Source: Chitinophagaceae bacterium
GTDB lineage: Bacteria > Bacteroidota > Bacteroidia > Chitinophagales > Chitinophagaceae
Assembly (NCBI GenBank): GCA_947455605.1
Contig: CANGOX010000006.1
Location: 1 to 64,000 of the forward strand
Length of the DNA stretch: 64,000 nucleotides
Reading direction: 5' to 3'
The notes under the pieces were generated by a model. The model was not told the DNA's origin and did not search any database. It worked only from the letters and a program-made list of their open reading frames with translations. The position numbers were made by a program, and so were the translations under genes. This document shows, in pieces, positions 43,532 through 53,686 of this stretch; within the stretch, counting starts at the first letter, position 1, and every line of letters starts with the position of its first letter.

Positions 43532-46474
43532 ATGCGTTTTTTCTGTGGAATCATATTGTCCATTTTTTTCTTCCAGGCAAGTGGACAGTTCCCCTATGTA
43601 AAAAAGCTGAATTACCCCGAACAACTCCCCACCCAGGTGGTATACGACATGCTTACAGATACAAAAGGGTATATCTGGCTGGGAACCGATAAAGGGATGT
43701 ACAGATTCAATGGTCGAACATTCATTCAGATTCCTTTTGATAACACTTCCTCAAAAGCGGTTAGTTATCTGCAGGAAGACAGCGACGGTAAGATCTGGTG
43801 CATGAATTTTTATAACCAGCTGTTCTATTACCGGAACGACAGTCTGATAAAATTTACCATCGATAATAATGCGATCAAAGAAGCGGCCACTTTTAATAAT
43901 GTAGTGATCGGCTCTAAGCAGATCTGGTTTCATTCATTCAAAGGAATTTACGAATATGATAAAACCGATCACCGGTTATTGAAGATCATTCAGGGGCATA
44001 ATATATACGATCCTATAATTGCCTCTGTTTATTATAAAGACAGGTATTATGCCTTTTCCAATGGTGGCTATATGTATGCCGACAATCTAAAAGAGAATGG
44101 CTGGGTGAATACTGAGCAGAAGTATAAAGACTTCCGTTTTGTAACTAATCAAAACGGGTTAATGGGAATAGGGATCGCGCTTGACAGAACAGAACCTTTT
44201 GAAATAATTGCGGGGAAGTGCAATATTTTACCCAAAATAGACCTGCCGGATGATGTCTATCTTTTTCAAGGTGTTGCTATTGATAACAGTGAGTATTGGC
44301 TATGTACACAAAACGGTGCCTATAAATGGAATAAGCAAACCGGTGAGATCAAGTGTTTTCTTCCTAATGAACGGGTAACAGATGTGGTAAAAGATTACCA
44401 GGGTAATTATTGGTTCAGCACACTCGATGATGGCGTTTTTGTCTGTTCATCCTTATACAATACACTCATTAAAATATACGAAGACCCGCTTTCGGATAAT
44501 TTTACCAAGTTGCAGGCCTTGCCCAACGGTGAAATACTAACAGGTAACAGCCAGGGGTTATTGGCAAAGCTGAATCTTGAGAACCGCCAGAGTTTTGAGT
44601 ATTCCCTTTCTAAAATGCGGGAAACAGAATTTATCCGGTATGATACGACGGCTAATGTAATCATCACCAATCGCGGTGTGTTTAAGCAGGATCAGAAAGA
44701 ACCTGTTGAATTGCTCGATTACAGTAAAGGGATTGAACGAGACAGGTATGGCAACCTGTTGTTTGTAACATTCAATGGCGCACATATCATGAATGATAAA
44801 TTCAATGATACCAACCGGTTTCCGCAGATAAACTGTCCATTGTATGAAAAGTACCAAAATAATTTTGCCAATTATGGTGGTCTTCACTCTGCAATCAACT
44901 TACGCCCCAAAAGAGGGCTTTCCGTTCTTTCGTCTGCAGATAAAGAGGTGTTTTGGATTGGCTATGAAGATGGCTTATATGAATATAATTATAACGGAAC
45001 AGAAAGAATCCTGAAAGATGCAGAAGGCAAACCTGTGGTTGCCAAATCGCTGCAGCAGCAATATAACGGCGATCTGGTAGTGGCTTCTTCAACAAAAGGT
45101 GTGATGATCTTCCGCAATGGAAAGATCATCAGAACCTACACGATAAAAGACGGACTGAGTAGTGTGTATGTGCGCAAAGTACTGAAGGATGATAAATATA
45201 TCTGGGTATTAACAGATGATGGACTCGACAGGATAGATGCCACCAATGGGTCCATAACGAATTACCTGGAAGAATACGGCCTTACCAATACCATCATCAA
45301 TGATTTTATTGTTGAGAAGGGCAAGATCCTTTTTGCCACACCCACCGGTATACTGGTAAGGTATAATGTACCCAGGTATTTTAATTTTGATATCCGGTTT
45401 CCCATGTTAAAAGCAACAAGTAATGGAACGGTTATCCAGGATAAGATGATGTTGCCGGAGAATACCAATGAGATCAGTTTTTATTTTGAAGCACTGCACT
45501 ATATTTCAACAACTGCGTTAACCTATCAATACCGTCTCAAAGGAATTGATACCATCTGGAGGTCTGTAGGAACCTTCAATAACCAGATGGTATTTAACCG
45601 TCTATCACCGGGCAAATATATTTTTGAGATCAAAGCCACTGCCGGAACAAATTATAAGAGTGTGGTGCGCAGTTTTGCATTTGTTGTACCTAAACCCTAT
45701 TGGCAAAAACCTTGGTTTCTGTTTGCGGTACTACTGTTTACGGGAGCCGTATGCTGGCTTTTTCTGCGCAGCTGGAAAAGCAGTCTCTTAAAAAGCCAGC
45801 TGATCAAAGAGCATCTGTTGAAAAGCCAGTTGGTGGCCCTGCGCGCACAAATGAACCCCCACTTTTTGTATAATGTATTGAATACGGTGCAGGGCTTGGT
45901 ATATGGGAACAGGAAAACGGAAGCCGGCGAACTGCTGGGTAATTTCAGTGATCTGATGCGTAAAACATTACAGGCAAGCGATAAGCAGTTATTATCGCTG
46001 GAAGATGAATTAGAAAACCTCAGGCTTTATCTGGAACTGGAAAAAGCAAGATTTGATGGTGGCTTTGGATACAGCATAGAAACCGTGAACATAGACGACC
46101 TCTCCGAAATATTTATTCCCTCCTTATTGTTACAGCCATTTGCCGAGAATTCAGTAAAACACGGATTGATGCACAAAACAGGAGAAAAAAAAGTAGATAT
46201 ATTATTTGAAAAAACACCGGAAGGACTTCGCGTAGTGATCGAAGATAATGGTATTGGAAGGATACAATCCATGGAGATCAATAAACGTAGCAAGAGCAAG
46301 CCGTTCAGTTTTGCCACAGCAGCCTTAACGGAAAGAATGGAATTGTTCAACAGGTTGTTCAAACAAAAGATCACCTGCGAGATCACTGATAAACTGGATG
46401 AAAGAGGGCAACCGCTCGGAACAAAAATTGAACTGATCATCCCGGATTACAGTAAAGATCCACATGCAATTTAA
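43532..46474 (+). CDS. LytS-type histidine kinase with beta-propeller sensor
   Basis: This 980-residue protein has a signal peptide (to ASGQ), a long beta-propeller sensor of repeated short blades (about 25-650, recurring phrases such as GYIWLGTDKGMYRFNG and DSDGKIWCMN), a Y_Y_Y-like domain (about 660-740), one membrane helix (about 735-760) and a LytS-type kinase domain with LKSQLVALRAQMNPHFLYNVLNT (phosphohistidine near 775) and LLLQPFAENSVKHGL. It senses something outside the cell, probably a sugar polymer (inference from relatives), and passes phosphate to the LytTR regulator encoded 45 bases downstream. Confidence 0.93.
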   Translation: MRFFCGIILSIFFFQASGQFPYVKKLNYPEQLPTQVVYDMLTDTKGYIWLGTDKGMYRFNGRTFIQIPFDNTSSKAVSYLQEDSDGKIWCMNFYNQLFYYRNDSLIKFTIDNNAIKEAATFNNVVIGSKQIWFHSFKGIYEYDKTDHRLLKIIQGHNIYDPIIASVYYKDRYYAFSNGGYMYADNLKENGWVNTEQKYKDFRFVTNQNGLMGIGIALDRTEPFEIIAGKCNILPKIDLPDDVYLFQGVAIDNSEYWLCTQNGAYKWNKQTGEIKCFLPNERVTDVVKDYQGNYWFSTLDDGVFVCSSLYNTLIKIYEDPLSDNFTKLQALPNGEILTGNSQGLLAKLNLENRQSFEYSLSKMRETEFIRYDTTANVIITNRGVFKQDQKEPVELLDYSKGIERDRYGNLLFVTFNGAHIMNDKFNDTNRFPQINCPLYEKYQNNFANYGGLHSAINLRPKRGLSVLSSADKEVFWIGYEDGLYEYNYNGTERILKDAEGKPVVAKSLQQQYNGDLVVASSTKGVMIFRNGKIIRTYTIKDGLSSVYVRKVLKDDKYIWVLTDDGLDRIDATNGSITNYLEEYGLTNTIINDFIVEKGKILFATPTGILVRYNVPRYFNFDIRFPMLKATSNGTVIQDKMMLPENTNEISFYFEALHYISTTALTYQYRLKGIDTIWRSVGTFNNQMVFNRLSPGKYIFEIKATAGTNYKSVVRSFAFVVPKPYWQKPWFLFAVLLFTGAVCWLFLRSWKSSLLKSQLIKEHLLKSQLVALRAQMNPHFLYNVLNTVQGLVYGNRKTEAGELLGNFSDLMRKTLQASDKQLLSLEDELENLRLYLELEKARFDGGFGYSIETVNIDDLSEIFIPSLLLQPFAENSVKHGLMHKTGEKKVDILFEKTPEGLRVVIEDNGIGRIQSMEINKRSKSKPFSFATAALTERMELFNRLFKQKITCEITDKLDERGQPLGTKIELIIPDYSKDPHAI

Positions 46475-46519
46475 AAAAATGATCATTCATACATTTACTC
46501 AGTTTAACTTCGGTATCGT

Positions 46520-47266
46520 ATGCAAAAAATAAGGGCCATTATTGTAGATGACGAACCCAATGCCAGACGTGCATTACAGGGCTTGCTGGAAGAGAACTTC
46601 AGTCAGGTAGAAGTAGTGGCCGATTGCAAGAATGTTCCTGAAGCGGTAAAGACGATCAATAAACTTAAGCCGGATCTGGTGTTTCTGGATATTGCGATGC
46701 CCGGATACAGTGGTTTTGAACTGCTTGATTTTTTTGATGAGCAACACCTCAATTTCAAGATCATATTTGTTACAGCCTACAGCGAGCATTCTTTACGTGC
46801 TTTCGAAACTTCTGCAGTTGATTATATTTTAAAACCGGTACGACTGGAGCATCTTACAAGAGCGTTAAAAAAAATAAATACCGAAGAACTGATCAACGAG
46901 AACAAACAGTACAGGGTACTGAAAGATAATTTTTCAAGCCAGCAGGATAAGAAGATCGTATTACAAACCGCCGAGACCATTTTTGTTGTTCGGATGGAAG
47001 ATATCATTTATCTCCAGGCAGAAGGAAGCTATACCAGGTTTTATACTACTTCACACGGGGTGTTGACCATTACCAAGAAGCTCATCGATTTTGAATACCT
47101 GGAAAGCACCGGCCCTTTTTTCAGAACGCATAGAAGCTATCTGGTAAATCTGAACCACATCAAAAAAGTAGATAAGAAAGAATACATCGTGATCATGAAC
47201 AATGATGCGGAAGTATATCTGGCACAGGATAAGAAGAATCAGTTACTTGAAAAGATCATTACCTGA
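46520..47266 (+). CDS. LytTR-family response regulator
   Basis: This 248-residue regulator has a receiver (RAIIVDDEPNARRALQGLLEE, LVFLDIAMPGYSGFELL, VTAYSEHSLRAFE, YILKPV) and a LytTR DNA-binding domain (IVLQTAETIFVVRMEDIIYLQAEGSY, FFRTHRSYLVNLNHIKKVDKKEY). It is the partner of the propeller kinase upstream and binds DNA at direct repeats typical of LytTR proteins. The stop lies two bases from the birA stop on the other strand, so the two genes are tail to tail. Confidence 0.95.
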   Translation: MQKIRAIIVDDEPNARRALQGLLEENFSQVEVVADCKNVPEAVKTINKLKPDLVFLDIAMPGYSGFELLDFFDEQHLNFKIIFVTAYSEHSLRAFETSAVDYILKPVRLEHLTRALKKINTEELINENKQYRVLKDNFSSQQDKKIVLQTAETIFVVRMEDIIYLQAEGSYTRFYTTSHGVLTITKKLIDFEYLESTGPFFRTHRSYLVNLNHIKKVDKKEYIVIMNNDAEVYLAQDKKNQLLEKIIT

Positions 47267-47268
47267 TC

Positions 47269-48039
47269 TCAGTTTTCCGCAGGCAATACCCATTCAATTT
47301 CTCCAAAACGGAAACTTTCATCCAACGCACCTTTTACCATCAACTCGCCATTGGCAGAAACACCCGATACGATTCCCGAAAAGACAACGGGTCCCTTTTT
47401 CAGTTTTACCTGCTCACCGTTCTTATACAGATGGGTATTGTACGCAACAAGCATAGCGGCTTCTCCTCCCTTCTGTAACTGTTCATAGCGATGTTGAAGG
47501 TATTGGCATAATTCATGCGCAAGCGTAACAGTGTTAAAATCCTTTCCGGTGATCTGTTTTAAAGAAACGGGGTTCAGAACAGTTTTCGGGAACCGGGTCT
47601 GGTTAAGGTTTATTCCCATACCCGCAACAGCTGCCTGCCATATATTGCCGCGAACCTGTGTTTCGATTAAAATACCCCCTGCCTTTCTGTCACGCCAATA
47701 AATATCATTAGGCCACTTGATAAAAGTTTCCTCACCTGCATAAGCAGAAAAAAGGTCGAAACAGGCAAGAGAAACCATCACACTAAGGGCAAACTGTTGG
47801 CCCAAAGAAAGGAAAGAACAATCCAATATCACCGACATGGCAATATTGGCCCCGGGCTCAGTAACCCATTGCTTGCCATGCTGGCCTTTGCCCGCTGTTT
47901 GACTATGCGCAAAAAATACGGAACCATGAGCAGCCAAATTAGCCTGCAGATGGTCCATGGCATAGATGTTGGTACTATCCACGGTAACTAATTCCACGAA
48001 TGGTTGCCCAATAGTACTTTTAGCAGGTAAGGGTGACAA
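47269..48039 (-). CDS. birA: Biotin-[acetyl-CoA carboxylase] ligase
   Basis: This 256-residue enzyme attaches biotin to carboxylase carrier proteins. Motifs are VDSTNIYAMDHL, AHSQTAGKGQHGKQWVTEPGANIAMSVIL (biotinyl-AMP site; close to GRGRxG loops), FIKWPNDIYWRDRKAGGILIET and GMGINLNQTRFP. The N-terminal helix-turn-helix found in the E. coli repressor form is absent, so it is a plain ligase with no DNA binding. Length is normal for that type. It is divergent from rsfS, with a 115-base gap. Confidence 0.95.
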   Translation of the reverse strand: MSPLPAKSTIGQPFVELVTVDSTNIYAMDHLQANLAAHGSVFFAHSQTAGKGQHGKQWVTEPGANIAMSVILDCSFLSLGQQFALSVMVSLACFDLFSAYAGEETFIKWPNDIYWRDRKAGGILIETQVRGNIWQAAVAGMGINLNQTRFPKTVLNPVSLKQITGKDFNTVTLAHELCQYLQHRYEQLQKGGEAAMLVAYNTHLYKNGEQVKLKKGPVVFSGIVSGVSANGELMVKGALDESFRFGEIEWVLPAEN

Positions 48040-48154
48040 AGAATTACTATTTTTGACAAAGTTAGTTCAGCGGGGTTCTCTGGCCATAAAATAGTATGGG
48101 TTCAAGCTCCGTTCGCAGCCAACAAACATTATTTCATTAAAACCCGGTTGATTA

Positions 48155-48559
48155 TTGGAACCTCTTTCTGTATTAAAAACCCGTGAAAAAAGTACCATCA
48201 CGAGGCTGACCCGCAATTCAAAGATTTTTAAGACCATCATCAAAGCCATACAGGATAAGAAGGGGGAGAATATTGTGAGTCTCGACCTTCGGAAAATACC
48301 CGAAGCTTCAGCCGATTTTTTTGTGGTTTGTGAAGCATCCAGCACCACACAGGTAAAAGCCATCTGCGATTTTGTGGAAGACCAGGTACAGAAACTTTGT
48401 GGAGAATGGCCCTACAAACATGAGGGAAGACAGTCATTCCAGTGGGTATTGACCGATTATGTGAATATTGTGGTGCATGTAATGCATCCCGATGCCCGGA
48501 AGTTCTACAAACTGGAAGAAATGTGGAGCGACGCCGGCTCACAAATGCACGACGAATAA
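48155..48559 (+). CDS. rsfS: Ribosomal silencing factor RsfS
   Basis: This 134-residue protein prevents the joining of ribosomal subunits when nutrients are short, by binding uL14. Family blocks KAIQDKKGENIVSLDLRKIPEASADFFVVCEASSTTQVKAICDFVEDQV and GRQSFQWVLTDYVNIVVHVM are present. The only possible start ahead of the domain is TTG at 48155, directly after an in-frame stop, so the N-terminal 20 residues are uncertain. It precedes ftsH by 76 bases, a frequent Bacteroidota arrangement (from memory). Confidence 0.93.
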   Translation: MEPLSVLKTREKSTITRLTRNSKIFKTIIKAIQDKKGENIVSLDLRKIPEASADFFVVCEASSTTQVKAICDFVEDQVQKLCGEWPYKHEGRQSFQWVLTDYVNIVVHVMHPDARKFYKLEEMWSDAGSQMHDE

Positions 48560-48635
48560 GCAGATTTTAAAATATCAGTCATAGTCAATCGTTTAACCCA
48601 GTAGAAAACGTAATTATTTACAGAGAGATATTGAT

Positions 48636-50696
48636 ATGTCACAGGAAAACAAGAATATAAGACCAGGTGGCCCGGAAAAAGGCGACGGACCCCGTAAGGG
48701 ATCAAAATTCAACATTTATTGGGTGTATGCAATTATAGCAGCCGTTCTGCTCGCAACCAATTTCATGAAATTTGCACCGGAACTGCTTCCTACCTATGAG
48801 CAGGAGTTCAAACAAAACATGCTGGTTAAAGGCGATGTTGACAAAATGGACCTCATCAAAGGAAAAGATAAAGTAAGGGTATACATCAAACCGGATAGCC
48901 TTTACAAAGAATTTTATAAGTCCAAGTTTGGTAAGACCGTGATCTCCAAAGACAAAGCAAAAGGTTCTCCTTTGTTTGAATTTGAAGTGAACAGTATTGA
49001 TAAATTTCAGGAAAGACTGGCGGATACCTATAAAGAAAACCCCACCCTCACAGAAGTACCGGTAAAATCTTTCTCTGAAGGAGAATGGTTTGGTCCGGTG
49101 GCCAATACCGTTCTATCACTCCTTATCATCATCGGTGCCTGGGTACTGTTGATGCGTAAGATGGGCGGACAGGGCGGAGCGGGTGGTCCAGGTGGTATCT
49201 TCAGTATCGGAAAATCCAAAGCTACCCTGTTTGATAAAGGCGCGAAAGTGAATGTAACATTTGCAGATGTAGCCGGATTGGATGAAGCGAAAGTGGAAGT
49301 GATGGAGATCGTTGACTTCTTAAAGAATCCTAAAAAATATACAGCACTCGGTGGTAAGATCCCTAAAGGAGCTTTGTTGATCGGCCCTCCCGGAACGGGT
49401 AAGACCCTGTTGGCAAAAGCCATGGCGGGTGAAGCACAGGTTCCTTTCTTCAGTTTAAGTGGAAGTGATTTTGTGGAGATGTTTGTAGGTGTGGGCGCCA
49501 GCCGCGTACGTGATCTGTTTAAACAGGCACGCGAAAAAGCACCGTGTATCATCTTTATTGATGAGATCGATGCCATTGGCCGTGCACGTGGGCGTAATGC
49601 CATCATGAGTAATGATGAAAGGGAAAACACCCTGAACCAGTTGCTTGTTGAAATGGATGGTTTTGGTGGAGATACCGGTATCATTATCCTGGCTGCTACC
49701 AACAGACCCGATGTACTGGATACGGCTTTATTAAGACCGGGTCGTTTTGATCGCCAGATCTCTATTGATAAGCCGGATGTAAAAGGACGTGAAACGATCT
49801 TTAAAGTACACCTGTTACCTATCAAAATATCTGAGAACCTCGACCTCCATAAGCTGGCTGAACAAACACCGGGTTTTGCCGGAGCGGATATTGCCAACGT
49901 TTGTAATGAAGCCGCGTTGATCGCCGCAAGAAAAGGAAAAGAGTCTGTAGAAATGATCGATTTCCAGGATGCGATCGACAGGGTGATCGGTGGTCTGGAG
50001 AAAAAGAACAAGATCATTGCACCGCATGAAAAGGCCATCATAGCCTACCACGAAGCCGGTCACGCAGTTTGTGGTTGGTTCCTTGAACATGCTTATCCGT
50101 TATTAAAAGTAACCATCGTACCTCGCGGAACCGCAGCATTGGGTTATGCACAGTATACACCAACCGAACAATATCTATACAATACCGATCAGTTGATGGA
50201 CCAGATCTGTATGACCCTGGGTGGTCGTGCTGCTGAAGAAGTTTTCTTCGGAAAAATATCAACCGGCGCAGCAAACGATCTGCAACAGATCACCAAGATT
50301 GCTTACAGCATGGTTACGGCTTATGGTATGAACAGCAAAGTAGGTAATGTAAGTTTTTATGATCCTACACAGGAAAACACCTTCACCAAACCTTTCAGCG
50401 AAGAAACCGGAAAGATCATTGATGAAGAAGTGAGAGGTATCATAGATGAGGCTTACCAACGCACTTTGAAATTATTAACAGAGAAAAAAGAACAGGTTGA
50501 AAAACTTGCAAAAGAGTTACTCGATAAAGAAGTGTTGCATAAAAGCGATGTTGAATTGCTCATCGGTAAACGACCTTTTGAAGAAAAGAAACTGGTAGAG
50601 ATCGAACCTGAACAGAGTAATGACCATACCGTTGGAGAGCAGACTGCGGGTCCGGGTACCTCATCTGAAAATACTGAACCTTCTATCATCGGATAA
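48636..50696 (+). CDS. ftsH: ATP-dependent zinc metalloprotease FtsH
   Basis: This 686-residue membrane protease degrades damaged or regulatory membrane proteins and is anchored in the inner membrane. Two membrane helices (about 30-50 and 150-170) flank a periplasmic domain. The AAA domain shows Walker [19 protein letters not shown], Walker [12 protein letters not shown] and the pore loop region, followed by the second region of homology with [20 protein letters not shown]. The zinc site HEAGH is present in [13 protein letters not shown]. The C-terminal tail is acidic. The next gene begins two bases after the stop. Confidence 0.97.
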   Translation: MSQENKNIRPGGPEKGDGPRKGSKFNIYWVYAIIAAVLLATNFMKFAPELLPTYEQEFKQNMLVKGDVDKMDLIKGKDKVRVYIKPDSLYKEFYKSKFGKTVISKDKAKGSPLFEFEVNSIDKFQERLADTYKENPTLTEVPVKSFSEGEWFGPVANTVLSLLIIIGAWVLLMRKMGGQGGAGGPGGIFSIGKSKATLFDKGAKVNVTFADVAGLDEAKVEVMEIVDFLKNPKKYTALGGKIPKGALLIGPPGTGKTLLAKAMAGEAQVPFFSLSGSDFVEMFVGVGASRVRDLFKQAREKAPCIIFIDEIDAIGRARGRNAIMSNDERENTLNQLLVEMDGFGGDTGIIILAATNRPDVLDTALLRPGRFDRQISIDKPDVKGRETIFKVHLLPIKISENLDLHKLAEQTPGFAGADIANVCNEAALIAARKGKESVEMIDFQDAIDRVIGGLEKKNKIIAPHEKAIIAYHEAGHAVCGWFLEHAYPLLKVTIVPRGTAALGYAQYTPTEQYLYNTDQLMDQICMTLGGRAAEEVFFGKISTGAANDLQQITKIAYSMVTAYGMNSKVGNVSFYDPTQENTFTKPFSEETGKIIDEEVRGIIDEAYQRTLKLLTEKKEQVEKLAKELLDKEVLHKSDVELLIGKRPFEEKKLVEIEPEQSNDHTVGEQTAGPGTSSENTEPSIIG

Positions 50697-50698
50697 TC

Positions 50699-51331
50699 AT
50701 GGCAAGTACATCCAGAGAAAATATCTTACAAAAAATCAAGCAGGCACTGGCTAAACCGGTGCCTGTGCCTTTTCCGGCCAGTGAGGGAAATGAATCTGTA
50801 TTCCTGCCCTCCAAACAGGAACTTGAAATTGAGTTTGCAGAAAATTTCAGCAAACTCGAAGGCCGTTTTTCCTTTTGTGCCGATGAGCATGAACTGGTAA
50901 GCCAGTTGCAGACATTGGTCTCATTGCGTAAATGGACAAAACTCTATTCGCGTGAAACTGTTATGCAGGACAGCCTGTCCAATGCCGGCTTCACCACCAT
51001 TTATACCGATGACCTGGCAGGTTGTGATGCAGCCATCACCGGTTGTGAGGCATTGATTGCCCGTACAGGAAGTATTGTAATGAGCAGCGCACAATTGAGC
51101 GGAAGAACCACAAGCGTGTATGCACCGGTACATATCTGTATTGCCTATACAAAACAATTGGTATACGATATCAGCGAAAGCCTGCAGCAGCTTCGAGAGG
51201 GATATGGACTGCAGTTTCCATCCATGGTTACGCTGGCCACCGGACCTAGCCGCACCGCAGATATTGAAAAAACACTGGTAGTGGGTGTACATGGTCCCAA
51301 AGAAGTGTTTTGCTTTTTAGTAGACAGTTAA
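50699..51331 (+). CDS. LUD domain (LutC/YkgG) protein
   Basis: This 210-residue protein has the LUD fold of LutC, one part of lactate utilisation complexes. Recognisable parts are ENILQKIKQALAKP, CDAAITGCEALIARTGSIVM, THICIAYTKQL-like region and TVATGPSRTADIEKTLVVGVHGPKEV near the C-terminus, whose GxSRTxDIE phrase is the family signature. The other lactate genes (lutA, lutB) are not next to it; here it follows ftsH by two bases and is likely co-transcribed with it. Lone LUD proteins in Bacteroidota have no established role. Confidence 0.88.
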   Translation: MASTSRENILQKIKQALAKPVPVPFPASEGNESVFLPSKQELEIEFAENFSKLEGRFSFCADEHELVSQLQTLVSLRKWTKLYSRETVMQDSLSNAGFTTIYTDDLAGCDAAITGCEALIARTGSIVMSSAQLSGRTTSVYAPVHICIAYTKQLVYDISESLQQLREGYGLQFPSMVTLATGPSRTADIEKTLVVGVHGPKEVFCFLVDS

Positions 51332-51343
51332 TCATCTTCGCTT

Positions 51344-51772
51344 ATGCAGGAATCAATTCACCAGGTATTTGTTTATGGATCATTACGAAGCGGCTTTCAG
51401 CATCCTGCCTATGCCTATATCAGCCATTATTTTATACCGGTGGCCGAAGGAAAAGTGAAAGGTAAATTGTTTGATATGGGTGAATATCCCGCAGCAATCC
51501 CAACGGAAGAAGATATTTTCATTGTGGGCGAATTATACAGGATCAATCATTCCGAAGAATTTGGCTGGGCCATGGCACAGTTAGATGATTATGAAGGATT
51601 GAATACCGAGAATAACGAATTGCCCTTATACCGCAGAGAACCGGTAACGGTTTATTTAAATGGCCAAACCGAACGGGCCTGGGTGTATTGGTTCAATGGC
51701 AATACCCAAGGGAAACCGGTTGTGGAGAGTGGTGATGTATTGCAGTACCTGCAGCAAAAAAAACAAAGCTGA
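51344..51772 (+). CDS. Gamma-glutamylcyclotransferase family protein
   Basis: This 142-residue protein has the GGCT-like fold: VFVYGSLRSGFQHPAY (the YGSLR phosphate-loop motif), GKLFDMGEYPAAIP and LDDYEGLNTENNELPLYRREPVTV with the usual acidic residue in the middle. Members cyclise gamma-glutamyl peptides to pyroglutamate or act in glutathione-like turnover. The real substrate in this organism is unknown. It follows the LUD gene by 12 bases, and lpxH follows by 5 bases. Confidence 0.88.
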   Translation: MQESIHQVFVYGSLRSGFQHPAYAYISHYFIPVAEGKVKGKLFDMGEYPAAIPTEEDIFIVGELYRINHSEEFGWAMAQLDDYEGLNTENNELPLYRREPVTVYLNGQTERAWVYWFNGNTQGKPVVESGDVLQYLQQKKQS

Positions 51773-51777
51773 CCCCA

Positions 51778-52536
51778 ATGAACATCTCTCCTGATAAGAA
51801 AATATACTTCCTCTCCGATTTCCATTTGGGTGCACCGGATCATGCAAGCAGTCTTGTGCGTGAAAAAAAAATAGTGGCCTTCCTGGAAAGCATCCGTTAC
51901 AATGCAGCACAGATCTTTATTGTAGGCGATATTTTCGATTTCTGGTATGAGTATACCAAAGTAGTTCCCAAGGGCTATGTACGTTTACTGGGTAAGCTGG
52001 CAGAACTAACCGATAGTGGAATTGACATACATGTGTTTGTAGGCAATCATGATATGTGGATGAGTGGGTATTTCGAAAAAGAACTGAACATACCTGTGTA
52101 TCATCATCCCAAAACGTTTGAATGGAATAATAAACGATTCTATATAGGACATGGGGATGGACTTGGCCCAGGCGATCATGGTTTTAAATTCATCAAGAAA
52201 ATATTCCGCAGCAAGCTTTGTCAATGGTTGTTTGGACAACTGCATCCCACCTGGGGTATTGGCCTTGCCAATTATTTCAGCCGCAAAAGCAGGGAAAAGA
52301 CCGGTTCATCGGACGAAGTATTTTTAGGTGAAGAAAACGAATGGCTGATCATTTACAGTAAAGAAGTATTACAGAAAGAACATTTCGATTTTTTTATTTT
52401 CGGCCACAGGCACCTGCCATTGAATTGTAAACTGGCCGATAACAGCCGGTATATCAATCTGGGCGACTGGATCCGCAATTTTACCTATGCCGTATTCGAC
52501 GGCAACGATGTGCAATTGCACAAATGGGAGTGTTAA
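51778..52536 (+). CDS. lpxH: UDP-2,3-diacylglucosamine diphosphatase LpxH
   Basis: This 252-residue metallophosphoesterase acts in lipid A synthesis, cutting UDP-diacylglucosamine to lipid X at the inner membrane. The calcineurin-like motifs are in order: FLSDFHLGAP, FIVGDIFDFWYE, VFVGNHDMWM, GHGDGLGP and IFGHRHLPL. The spacing and the DFWYE phrase fit LpxH rather than the functional replacement LpxI. It overlaps neither neighbour and begins 5 bases after the GGCT stop. Confidence 0.93.
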   Translation: MNISPDKKIYFLSDFHLGAPDHASSLVREKKIVAFLESIRYNAAQIFIVGDIFDFWYEYTKVVPKGYVRLLGKLAELTDSGIDIHVFVGNHDMWMSGYFEKELNIPVYHHPKTFEWNNKRFYIGHGDGLGPGDHGFKFIKKIFRSKLCQWLFGQLHPTWGIGLANYFSRKSREKTGSSDEVFLGEENEWLIIYSKEVLQKEHFDFFIFGHRHLPLNCKLADNSRYINLGDWIRNFTYAVFDGNDVQLHKWEC

Positions 52537-52563
52537 GCTTTTCTATCTTTTGTAACTTGCAGT

Positions 52564-53652
52564 ATGGGAAATTTTTTACAACAACAGTTTTTAAATAATA
52601 CCCTCGAGAGCTATTTATATGTAATAGGCACTATTCTGCTGGCTATACTCATTAAACGGTTGATCTCTAAATACCTGGCTAAACTGTTATATAAACTTGT
52701 GGCCAAAGCGGCAAAGAATATTGCCCGTCAATCCTTTCTAGATCTGGTTGTGCAACCGCTGGATACTTTTCTGGTCTTATTAATATCCATCATTGCACTT
52801 GACAAACTGAATTTTCCACAGGAATTTAATTTCAAAGTGTATCATGTGAGTTTTGGAATGATCATTGATTCACTGGCTGCGGGTACCTTGATCATTGTAT
52901 TTATCTGGCTCTGTTTGCGTGTGATCGATTTTGTGGCAATGATACTCGAAGAAAAAGCCAACCTCACGCACGACCAAACAGATAACCAGCTGATCATTTT
53001 CTTCAAAGATTTTTTTAAAGTGATCCTGGTCATCATTGGTATTCTGCTGGTACTTCGTTTTTCTTTCAATAAAAATATTGGTAACCTGTTAACGGGTTTG
53101 AGTATTGTGGGTGCTGCCATAGCGCTGGCAACACGCGAGAGTATGGAGAACCTGATCGCCTCTTTTATTATCTTTTTTGATAAACCCTTTATCACCGGAG
53201 ATCTGGTAAAAGTAAATACGTTTACCGGCCACATCGAAAAGATCGGCTTGCGCAGTACACGTATCCGTACAACAGACAGAACTTATATCACAGTACCCAA
53301 TAAACAAATGGTAGACACCATCATCGACAATATCACATTACGCATTCAAAGAAAAGCAGAACTAAGACTTGAAATTGGCCTGAGTGCCACCGCACAACAA
53401 TTACGTGAACTGACACCCGCGATCAAAATCATTTTACAAAAACCCGGTATAGAAAATACGCTTGTATACCTGATGGATACCGGCAAAACCGCACACATTG
53501 TTGCCGTTGATTATTACACAACCATGGAACAACCCCTTGAAGATTTTTATACTTTAAAAGAAGCCGTAAACCTGGAAATTATCGAGCTACTGGAAAAAAG
53601 TTCCATAGAATTAGCAGCAGCAAATACAGATGTAGTTATTAAATCAAAATAG
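52564..53652 (+). CDS. MscS-family mechanosensitive channel
   Basis: This 362-residue protein has four or five hydrophobic segments in the first 200 residues, ending with the pore helix region GNLLTGLSIVGAAIALATRESMEN, then the beta domain with FDKPFITGDLVKVNTFTGHIEKIGLRSTRIRT, which is a hallmark of MscS. It should open when membrane tension rises, letting ions out during osmotic downshock. It is longer than E. coli MscS, with an extra pair of N-terminal helices. TAACTTGC before the start may act as a promoter element. Confidence 0.93.
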   Translation: MGNFLQQQFLNNTLESYLYVIGTILLAILIKRLISKYLAKLLYKLVAKAAKNIARQSFLDLVVQPLDTFLVLLISIIALDKLNFPQEFNFKVYHVSFGMIIDSLAAGTLIIVFIWLCLRVIDFVAMILEEKANLTHDQTDNQLIIFFKDFFKVILVIIGILLVLRFSFNKNIGNLLTGLSIVGAAIALATRESMENLIASFIIFFDKPFITGDLVKVNTFTGHIEKIGLRSTRIRTTDRTYITVPNKQMVDTIIDNITLRIQRKAELRLEIGLSATAQQLRELTPAIKIILQKPGIENTLVYLMDTGKTAHIVAVDYYTTMEQPLEDFYTLKEAVNLEIIELLEKSSIELAAANTDVVIKSK

Positions 53653-53686
53653 GCGGTTAATTAAATTTCCCAATTCCAAAATTCTT

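Noticed and set aside
49028-50041. 337-aa ORF on the minus strand inside ftsH
   Set aside because: Serine- and isoleucine-rich shadow of a strongly conserved ftsH frame; long antisense ORFs are common opposite such genes.
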